Of a stretch of DNA of 64,000 bases, positions 50,001-62,000 are shown piece by piece. The DNA is taken from assembly GCA_035610835.1 (NCBI GenBank), contig CM069455.1, positions 53,982,639 through 54,046,638 of the forward strand, read 5' to 3'. Positions within the stretch are counted from its first letter, which is position 1. The number at the start of each line of letters is the position of its first letter. The notes below the pieces were generated by a model. That model saw only the letters and a program-made list of their open reading frames with translations, had not been told where the DNA came from and ran no database searches. The stretch comes from Ophiura sarsii. Taxonomy: Eukaryota > Echinodermata > Ophiuroidea > Amphilepidida > Ophiuridae. A program made the translations under genes and the position numbers.

Positions 50001-53000
50001 TGTTCTAAAGACTCATCCCAACAATATGATATACTATTTAGGGGTGTTAATAACCTGTTTTTTAATTTTGGTTAAATTTAGATTTTGAGATCCCATTGAA
50101 ACACAAGTGACCTTTGACCCTAAATCGAGGTCAATGTCACTTTAACATCCACGTTCGCAAAGATGTTCACCTAGGTTGTATGCTACATATTTTAGTGAAA
50201 ATGTTGATATATGTTCCACTGTCTTAAAGGCATATTATACGATTTGTCCATTCATTTAACGCCCTATATCTGTACTTCACTCCTAGATATGTACATTCTC
50301 GTTGACAAATCATATTTATAACCATTTAACTAAAATATCTTATAAGTTACAGAGCATTACGTTTCCTAAGTACTTCGAAATCGGATTTTGAAATAAGTTG
50401 TCCTGATAGTTTATTTTCTGAGCTGTTTTTTCCCTTCGTAAATATAATTACATGGTTTGACACCGTGTTTTAACGCCGTTGACAGTGTTTTCGGTTACGA
50501 CCGCAACTGTACTCAAGTGAACGCACCCCTACGGAATGCTTCATGATGAAAATCGAGACCAATAGGTTGAACAATTCCTTAAATTGGAAACAGATTTGTA
50601 CGGAAAATAATACAATCAAAGTAGATGTATGAGTCCTGGAAAGTCTTTCCTGATTGTCAAACTTCGTTATAATAAGAGAGAGAGAGAGAGAGTGTGAGAA
50701 ATATATGTACAAATTTGAAGAAACATACTACTTTAGCACTTCTATATGAGAGAGACTAATGATCCGAGGCTATAAATTGTCTGAGTTAAGGCTGTAATAC
50801 AATACCACGTGAGTGATTAACATCAACATAGTGCTTTAGGGCATAAACACTGGCCTGCATAATCTGGGAATTGGAGAATTTATGACCGGCCAATGTCGCT
50901 GGTACGAAAGTGATTTGGCAGTAGAATATAATGAGTATTATATTAACAATGATTCTTTAGGTAGACTTTGACTACTGGGCAATCAATCAACCTGATGACA
51001 AACGTAATAATGAAGACTGCGTTCATCTCTTTGACGGGAACAATAACATTGGAGAATGGAACGATATACTCTGCGACACTCTCCATCGATCTATATGCAA
51101 AATACTAGCAGGTTGGTGTTAACTATGAGGCGTGGTAGAAGGTATATAGTGCTTGTTTCCTTAGATCATTTGCAAATTGCTTTATAAAAGAAGAAGCGAA
51201 GAAGATTTGATCTGTGGTGACCAGTCGTTCTTATGGTTTCTTTAGAGAGAGTTGACAGAATTCTAGTAAAAGACCATGTTGGTAATGTTACTTGATCAAT
51301 CAGTTTTCGACAAAAAGCCGTTTACGCCTTTTCTGTATCAAATCCACTAAGGTTACATTGATGAAACAATCACTGACCCTACACGACACCAGGCTTGTAA
51401 ATGACACGTGTGCATCTAATTTACAATAATACATTGCAAATGTCTGAAAACCGGAAGCAGACAGCACTAGTATACCTTTTCCCGCCATTATTGCATCTTT
51501 TGAATTCTAATTCTAATATCTACTTCACTGTTATCTCAGGTAGTGTATTCTAATTGGGCTGACGGTGAACCCAATGGCAACATCAATAAACATTGTGCGG
51601 AAATGATTAATAGAAGATGGGATGATGATGATGTCCTTGGTGATGGAAATAAGATGCAAAGAAGAGAAAAGGGCAAATGGAATGACCAGCAATGCAGAGA
51701 TGAGATAGGATATATATGTAAAATGCCCGCTACGCCCATGACTACTACCAGTAGTATGTCCAATACGCCCGTGACTACTACTACCACTAGTATGTCTATA
51801 TGGATCGCTCATTGTGTTACCATCTCATCTCATGCTGGTTCATTGTCAGTTCCAAGTCTATTTCATGTTGCACATGTGTAACGCATTACGCGTACCTTGT
51901 CTTAATTATTTGAGACACTTTTATTTGAACAATCTGAGTCCCAAACGGAGTACCAATAATTACTTAACAAACGGTTAACAGACGCTGTTATATCTGTCAA
52001 CATTTTGTCAAGTAAATGATCCTGGTATGATTCAGGCTCAGGCAAATATAACCCCCTGACCTGGAAATTGTCATTTTATACAAATCGTTACAAAACTGGA
52101 AAACTTGCCCCTGCGTGTTGTAAGTTGTTAACATTTAATAACTGCTTGCATCCAGCTGTCTTTCTTTAAGGCTTCGTACGCCTAATAGGGCGACACAACT
52201 GTTTACACATGCATATGCTTCTTATTTGTATTGTTTGATATTAATATTGATATTACTTATACAAATTCAACAATTCATTTGTCATTTTATTTATATATAT
52301 ATATTTGAGGCTTTATTAAGAAATAAAAATATGACTTGGCACTTGGCTGTATTTCCTGGTGGCAACAGCAACGTTCTATCACGTCTATGCATTTACATGA
52401 TTGTTCAGTGTGAATATAGCGGGTCACGTCCATTTTATATTTTATAGCTCTAGAATAGCGTCTTATGCGATGCATTAGGAGTAAAAAAATATATTGTATT
52501 TATGTTTTATATAAGATATCATTTGTTATTTGCAAGTGGGAGTGTGAAAATGGTGTTCGCTATAATCATTTGTCGACTTTGATGGTGTTTATACCAGCAA
52601 ATTTAGCATTTATTCACGTGCGTGCATGCTCATAATCTCACGATACCATCCCGCCCACGTCATATTTGTCCTGCCTCATACACATTATATCAGCATAATC
52701 AGCATAATATTTACGCATTTCACCTAAAGCGCCATTGCATTCATTCAGAATCTGCTTTATTCCGCTTTTCAATACAGAACCCATAGACGAAGGCGAGTTC
52801 ACCTGCACGGGCAAAGCCGATGGCTTATTATACCCCGACCCGACAGACTGCACACAATTCTACACATGCTTTAACGGTGGTCAAACACTTACATCGTGTC
52901 AGCCAACTCTAGTCTTTAACCCATACTGCAGTTGCTGCGACTTTCCATCCAATTACGACTGCCAAGGTGTTAGCGAGTTTACGTGCGAAGGAAAAAACGA

Positions 53001-56000
53001 AGGGTTCTATCCAGATCCCGAAGACTGCACCGCGTTCTTTGAGTGTAACGACGCCGGGAATCTTGCCAGGACCACATGCAACGAAGGCACTGTGTTTAAC
53101 CCCAATTGTCCTTGTTGTGATTGGCCAGCTAACTACGAATGTCCTGACTCAATAAGTAAACATTTTCTTCTTTCTTCGTAACCGATTTGATTCTGATAAT
53201 TTACATATAGTCATTTACAATTTAACATTCACAAAATATAGTTTTATAGGGTAGAGATAAAGATAGCAACCCGGCTTCTACCGCCTTTTTTGACGGTATT
53301 TCATATTTTAGGAGTGGATTGATAAATTTAACTAAATTTAAAAATAAATGTGCTTCACAAACTAAGTAGAATTGAAACTTAAACTGACGGTTTAAAAAAA
53401 ACCATTACGATGACGAGAACCTATGCTTACATAGGTCACGTAACGTAGGTGTCCGGGAGGTAGGCCTAAATATATTAAAATCTTCCCAGGAAAGTAGGCA
53501 TATTTGTTAATTCTGAGAAAAAAATGTTGTCAAGATTGTTGTTAACTTGTCTTAAAATGTTCAGTAACCTTACCTGTTAATCGACTTATTGCTTTAGGCC
53601 GAAACAGGATTATGATCAGTACAAGGTGTTTTGCAATTCCTTTAAGCGCTGAGCATACTCCACAACGCTCGAACTCTTAGCGCTCTCATACATGCTTAGT
53701 AGATCCACCACAACAAAATGACGCAGTCTGATTGGCCAACGCTTGCGCTCAGCGTTGGAGCGTTGTGGAGTCTGCTGAGCCCTTCATAGAGTCCCTGACT
53801 ATTGTATCCACCATTGGTATTCCTCAGAATTTATTTTTGGGAAAGTTGATCCATTGTTATAAATTATATGCCAAATCATTGAGCACTTACTGTTTATTTT
53901 AATCATTAGAGCATGCGTCATGTGCGTGGTAGATTCTTGTCAATTAGTTGATGAATCTTTATTTATTAAGCTATCTAACGTAGACAAACCAAACCACAGT
54001 TTTGGTGATAACTTGTAGTCTAATATAGATAAGGGAGCAGTTCCATTTGTACGCGATAAAAATTGCGAGAATGTTCCGGGCCCCGATGAGTTTTTTATCA
54101 GGCCCCGATGAGATTTTTAGCGCGTACAGTTGCGAGTAGCAAAGGATTATTGATCGAGTAGCGTATTACCGCTTGTTTAAATATAACGAAAGATAAGTGG
54201 TCGGTATGTAAATAGAGCTTCGGGTTATTTATTCTAGTTGTAAGGTACAAATTCAGCATTTCATGTTTTTAGAGATAATGTTATTGATTATGGATGTTTA
54301 ACGTAAATTGTATTATCCTCGTGTATTTGCTAAACAATGTCCCGCTCTATTTGCTAAACATACCCCAGGGTATGGCAGAGGCCTCGTATCGGGCCCCGAT
54401 GTCTATTTTATCGGGGCCTGATGACTATTTTATCGCGTATCAACTTGAAAAACATCGGGTCCAAAACATATCAGGTCCCGATAGTCGCGATAAATTTATC
54501 GCGTACAAATGGAACTGTTCCCTAAGATTAACCATATCTTCAATTTCCTTACTAACGTCGTATTGTTCCATATAGCATCCGAGCCAACGTACATAGGCTG
54601 CTTTGTGGACGCTGAAGATCGTGCCTTGCCTGACAGCAGGAAGTCGTCTGAAGAAATGACACACGAACTCTGCTTCGCTCACTGTCTGTCGGGTGGATAC
54701 AGATACGCAGGTCTACAATTCAGCACCCAGTGTTTCTGTGGAAGAGATGGTACTGCCTATGATATTCATGGGCAGAGCGCGGAAAACGAATGCAGCTCAA
54801 CTTGTCGGGGAAATCCTGCGCAATTATGTGGCAGTGCATGGCGGATGAATATTTATTCTCTTCGTAAGTTGGTTAACAAAGAAAAAATCTTCTAATTCTT
54901 CGTCTGGTCAAAGTAGCCTATATCACATCAATCGCTGCACTCTGTATTTTTATATTCTAATTCAAACAAAAAATGGTATTAACAGTGTTAAATAATATGA
55001 TATGTTTCTAAGTTATGTAGTACCTTGTACATGTATCACCTACCAATGTCGTCTGAATAAAGAAATGACTTATACCGACTAAGCCTTTACGTGTTGTCGT
55101 TTATTTGGCTTTCCCCCCTCTTTTTTACTTCTTATTATTTAATGTATCGTAGCTTAACCAGAAAGAGGGTATTTTAAAGATTGCTTTTAAAGTGAAAGAT
55201 TCAAGATTCTACTGACTAACTTGTACTCGTATGCAACTCATTGAGAAGGCAGGGAGAGTTATGAAAAATGCCAAATCCCATTGCCCTAACTGATGAAGCC
55301 TTTTCGACAAAAAGTCTTTATTGAACAGGCTTAAATTATACGCTCCGGCGTATACATGGCATTCTACTTATACCAAATTTAGTAAAAAGGGCCAGTTTTT
55401 GCAACTGTAGCCATTTTTATAAGTCTTTAGCGTATGGTCGGTGGTATTACATAGTGGCGTATGGTCGGTGGTATTACATACATATGTGCACAATTGTATT
55501 CGTTTTTGTGATGTATAACCCGTAAAGTATCGTTTTCTTGACTATTTCCCAACGCCCAAAAGGTGATTAGTTAATTTGGTAATAAAAAAATGTATGGTGT
55601 ACAAAAATAATAACAAATTTGTTTTAACTTAGTGATGTACACACTATACGCCACTATGTAATGCCAACAACGAATTTTCCTTAAATCGTGAAAAAAGTCC
55701 AGTAGGCCTACTCCCGGTGTTCTCTTCAGAGGGGTAACACATGATCGTTTCAGGACCTTGAAATACCTCCCTATTTGACGGCGTTTCGCGGACAGTTTTG
55801 TCGGGAAAAAATTCTCCTTTTTCCACCATTTCAAGGACACTTTCTTAAATAGTCCCCCTTTTTGCGCATCTGGGTCAAAATACCCCTTTTTCCTATTGCC
55901 AGTACAATTTGATATGACACAATACTCATTCTAAAAAAAATTCTTCGCGGACATAGTCTCTCCAAAAAACACCCCCAATGTTTTGTTGACTTAGCTTTAA

Positions 56001-59000
56001 AAACACCCCTAATTTTGGAAAATCGTGGACATGGTACGGAAAACCCCCCTTTTCCTCGATTTGTGGATCATGCGTACCCAAAGTCAATGTTGACTGAAAC
56101 TACCGGACCAACCCCTGACTCCGTGTGCATATCATCAGCATGCTAGTGCGACTCATTGTCATTTCATATCATGCATGATTATATAGTATCTTCATTCCTA
56201 TCTATCAACTGTCATGATTCTATAAGGGATGGCATCCAGATTCGTACGGATTGAAAACCGTAGATCGGAGAGGGTGAACGCACTGGCTGTCCGTTCATGC
56301 GAGTTGTTTAATGCGTTCGCTAAGCATGGCTAAACACGTATCGGTTGGTCATTATTTAACCGCGTTCCGTCTATCTACACACAACTGTCCGTTTATCCCA
56401 GATTGTTTACCCTATCCGATCTACGGTTTTCAATCCGTACGAATCTGGAAGCCATCCCTAAATCTGTTATCCAATCTTGCTAACAAAACTATATACCTTC
56501 CCGAATAGGTAACTTTATCAATACATTTCAGTTTAGAATAAACTTACTCACCATTTATCATTGTCTGTAAAAGTATGCTAGTCAACCGCATTTGCCAACT
56601 ATTATGTCTTATTGCGTTGTCAGTAGATGTTGAATTTACAGCTTGTTTAGCTAGTTAACAGATAGTTACAATGTGTAAAATAATTAATAGTTTATTTAAT
56701 AACATCTCGACGATCATGCGTTTGAATACGTTCATATGGTTTATTGATTGACAATTTTGAATTTCCCGATCTCAATCAGAAAACGTTAAGAAACACAACA
56801 CTGTCGATTACATACACACTCTTAATTCAAATTGATATTCATAAACATCCCGTGTGGGTAAAATATAACTTGTTTGTTTAGCTATGAGTTTTTTTAATTT
56901 ATTTTTATTTATAAGCTGAATAAAAACCGCTTCTCCATAAAAATAGCCTGAGTGTGTAAGTAAATATAGTACATAAGATAAGATGACCTAACGTTTCGAT
57001 TCTCAAAGAATCACTCTCGAAGGTAAAATGAATTTTAATCAAAGGTGTACTTGGTAACACCCACACTTGAGTTAAGGTATCTTGAGCAGGGGCACCCAGA
57101 TAGTCACTCCAGTGAGACACCATTGAATAACACCATTACTTAATATTATACCTATTTAGCGCCTGTCACGACAGCGACAACGATGGAGTCAACAACATTA
57201 CCAACTCCAACTCGATCCATCGCAACCAAAGAACCAGTACCAAAAATGTGTTATGCGGAGGTGACGGACGAAGGAGATCGAGGCTTGATTGAATGGCCGA
57301 CGATATCGTACGAAATGGATATTATCGTCGACTGTCCATATCAAACATCTATAGGTGAAACCAAAACGGCCAGCAGACGGTGGTAAGTACATTTTGCATC
57401 AATGTGACGGCGACGTCAGCACATAGGTGCAGCAATACATGGATAAGTGTGCCGCGATATTCTAGACATGTCGAGTACTGAAATCATATACAAACCAGAT
57501 TTTTCAGAAACCTTTCCCAAATTTCAAAGTCTATCGCAAGAATTACTGAACCAATACTAGGCATGTTTGTACTTATTTCCATGCATTTCTCATAGTGTTT
57601 CCAAATATGGTGATGACATTTTTTGTTGTTGACTTTTTTGAAACATTTTGTGAAATTTTGGAACCGTGTCGTCTGCAGACGCCTGCCGCGGGGAAAGCGT
57701 TAACACGCACGACGCCATGCTGTAGTATGATCGGAAAGTAACGGAGTAACGTCACTGTCTGTCGAAGTGACTATACCTTGTTCATCCAACTCAATGCAGT
57801 GACGTTAGAACGTAGTCTACATGTTCTTGTAATCTTCGCAGCATTTCACCAGAATGAGATTCTTCTATGATTGCATAGGTACTTAACACTTTCCACGTGG
57901 CAGGCGTCTGCAGACGACATTCCAAAACTTCACAAAATGTTTCAAAAATGTCAAAATAATTAAATTTCATTACCATATTTGGGATCACCATGTGAAATAT
58001 ATTAAAATAAGTACAATCATGCCTAGTATTGATTCAGATCCATGAGATAGACCTTGAAAGTTGTGAAGTGTTTCTGAAAAATATGTTTTGTATAGGCCTA
58101 TGGTAAAACCAAAAGCCGGTGGAAATTGTGAAGCCAGCGCATTACAATCATGCACGCGACAATAGGGTGCGAGGGCGCTACCATGCTTTGGAATACACTG
58201 TGACGTATCTGAACAGAGTTTATGAACGAAGTAACATTGTCGCATTTTCTTGGAAGTGGTTGTCGAGAAGTGTCTTTTTTATACTGTAACATATACATAT
58301 TACCTATTATTTGATGTTTTTTACATATTATTGTTATGTAGCACATATATTGATGAGGGTAACATTGGTGCCCGCTGGGAACCAGCAAACGTTGATGACT
58401 GTCCCACTGATAGTGAAATATTAGAAGAGCTGGCTGACGAGGAAATAACAGAAGGTACGTTTGAACCATTGAGTTATGATGGATACTAGGAAGACGAAAA
58501 AAAACCCTCTTTTTAATTTATGTTGTTGACTAAATATACTCAAAATTATCGACTTCCAAAAACTAAATTATTCTTTTCAATCACAGACAATATTGATGAC
58601 GTTTCGGAAATGTTACTCGTTGTGACGTCAAATCCTAGCGCCCTCGACGACAACGATGTGACCAATGCCGTGGTGACTATTGAGCACATGTCCGCATCAT
58701 TGGATACGCTGCAGCGTACAACGAGTCGTGATATCCTCACCAATGTGTTGGAAACGGTCAACCAAATGGTAGATGTACCGATAGTTGAATTGGATCAGAG
58801 TCAAGTTAGTGAAAGCACATCTACAAGGTGGGTAATTTGTCACATGACTTTGGGACGTGAGCTTCATTTAAATTATTGATTGAAAAAAGCCAGTGTTTTA
58901 AATGATTGTACGTATAGTGTCATGCGTGGTATGGTATACACTCATAACGCAGATTTTGGCAATGTTCATATTATAATTTCCTCACTAGTCATTAATATTA

Positions 59001-62000
59001 TGGACACACAAAAATATGGATACAAAATATGTTTGCCATTTCAGAATTTTGAAGACAATCGACGAGTTTGCTCTGGGTGTACAATTATCGACACCATCCA
59101 TCATTGAAAACACCCAGGGTGTTGACATGGCTGTGGTTACCATAGATAACACTAATATGGGTGTTGATGTCTTATTCCGATCCGTTGGTACAGCCAGGGG
59201 AAATCATCAGGTATGTTAAACTATCTATCGCTGATACATTATGGTTGATACCACTTTGGTAGTTCACCACAGACGAACTGGTCATACACCTGTTCACTTG
59301 ATGACAGATTGTACAGAGTAAACAAGGAGAAATTGTAACCTTGTACATTCCCAAGAGAACTGGATGTGGCTAGAAACCAAGTGGTAGCTTGCCTTTAAAT
59401 TTAATAATCAATGCAGTTTGTTAATTTATTGTAAAATAAGTTGAGACGGTGAATCAATAAGTACCTTTTCTGATTAGCTTGACGTTGAAAAGATCATAGG
59501 ATTCTCAAACTCAAGAAAAACTTCGATTGTCTAATAATTTACGAGAGTGGAATCATTAACACAAGACTGAAGAAACTATTCACTTATTAAGATCTGAGAA
59601 TGTAATATGAGGATTACTCACGCGCGCTGATGTTGATATTTGAATATAGCAGGACCTGCAGGTGTGGGGGGGGGGGGGGGGGGGGTGGGGGTGTGTGTGT
59701 GGAGGAGGTGCTATTGTAAGCATGTCGATACTAAGTGCATTGATTTCATTACGTTCCAGTTACCTGTATAATTTGCACTGTAATTTATGACTGGTTGACG
59801 GGTCATGAAGCTAAGTACTCGCTCCATGGACAACCCTTACCACACGTCGAAACCTGGCATAGCCATAATGCAGTCTAACCTCTTCCCACATGTTAACTTA
59901 TAAACAGATTTTTAATCCCGTCAAGAAGCCACATTGGACTAATTTTTAAAACTAAAATCTGCTCTAGGGATACTAGCCAATATCGTGACTTTTGGCATCT
60001 AGTTCAACCCAAGAATTGGTTGAGACCCCCTATTGTGACAACACAATAGACAGTAGACAGTCTTACAGTTCATTCCACACTAACTTTTAAATCTTTCAGT
60101 AGCCACATTTGGATAATTTTCAAAACCTATTATATTGTGACTTTTTCGGAATTTGATCTTTTGAACTTTTGATTTTACAAAATCTGAAATAGCACTAATT
60201 TTCATAACAAATTGAAGTTCAAAGTGTGAATTTCTTAGCACAACAACTCTTAAAACACACACTTTGGGCTTCTAGTTCCACCCAGGATATTATCCAATTT
60301 TAATTGAAGCTATTTATAGACAACTAAAGGAGTGTATGTGTCAAATGGATTTCACTCGTCGTTCGACCAGTAAACAATATGAACATTGACGCATTATTTC
60401 CATTATTGCCACTTTTATCAACAACAAAAAGTTCCATAGACAACACTTGAAGTGCACGACCAAAACAGGCCTCCCCAAGAGCATAGAGCCTTGGGCCATG
60501 CTTGGGAGAGCGGTGGAAACGATGGCAAGTTCTACGACAATAAACAGGTGGTGTGAAATAAATCAGAAATGGTGTAGGAGAGAGAAGAATTATTACCCTC
60601 GATAAGCTTGGAAATCGGGGGTTGCGATTTTCTGAAACTTTAGGGGATGGAATCCTAATGTGTCTAATTTTTTTAGAAACAAAACATACGCATGTATTGA
60701 CCTAATTCATACATGACACTATAAATCAAAATTCACAATTTGAACATAATTTTGATCAGTGTAATAACGAATAAAACAAGTTAACAAGTTTGCCAATCGG
60801 CGATGCCTGAACAACGAATCAAAACAGAACGCGTGGTGCGACTATACTAAGAGTGTATGAATCGATTGCTAACATGTGCCCTTATAATTATAACCTCATT
60901 CACATAGTTTCTCATCGTTATATGCAATGATTTTGTTAATTTTGCACTACATTATAGCCCGAAGTCTTTCTGAATTTATCGACGACTGGATTTGAGATTA
61001 CGGATGAAGCAGGTATACTTCAAGCGTCCGTGCTGCTGCCAAATTCACTACTTCAAACAGTAGCAGACGATATTGAAAGATGTCAATTTGTCATGTATCA
61101 AGATACTACATTCTTTCAGGTAAATATTACATAACATCGCTGTTCTGTCAAAACCTCGTATATTGGTACGGCCCTTCAGCATGTATAAACTAGTCTTCTC
61201 TAAATATGTTAAAGGGCTAAAAACACGTCTAATTAAAACCTTGTAAGTGCTATAATTGTCCCGTAACATAAAGCAACACTTCCTATGCATAACCGTTGGG
61301 ACAGTTTACTTTTTATACATGTAGAAGTGAAGTTCCTGAAAAATACATAGTTACATGCATACGGAAAATAACTCAAAAAAGTACTCAAAAGGTGTGCCCG
61401 AGGTGGTGGTTTACGGGTCAATAAAGCAAAGCATAAAATGGTGTGCCATATTTCTCCGATATGAAACATGTAAAATCTGTTCTAACTCTTAATATATTTT
61501 GTCAAATTTCGTCACACTAGTTTTATTATATTCCTCATACAATTCCCTAGGAATTCTTTTTGTTGTTGTTGAAAATCTTATTATCTTTTAAATTATTGAC
61601 CAAAAAGTGGTTTTTTTACCATAAATTGTGATTTTCACGATTTTGGATGTAAATAATCACGTTTTTAGCAATTTTTGGTCTATAACTAAAAAAATAATGA
61701 AGATTTTCAACAAAAAAAACCCCGATTCCTAGGGAATTGTATGAGGAATATCATAAAACTAGTGTGACAAAATTTGACACCATAAATTTTGAGTTATTTT
61801 TGCAGAACCTAAAGTGTGTCAAAAAACGTGTTTTTTATAATTTTTTCCAAAATGGTCAATTTACTGATCATGGTTGGATTCATTGAACCCTTTCTTGCAA
61901 AAAAAATGTATACTTTTATATAGATTAAATGAACAATTATGTACAAGCATCGTTCAATATCATCAGTAAAAACGTTCCAGTATCGCTCGATACTGGACCA

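Noticed and set aside
58520..58586. ATG-initiated extension upstream of exon 27
   Set aside because: A strong TCAATCACAG acceptor directly before 58587 and phase agreement with exon 26 place the exon start there.
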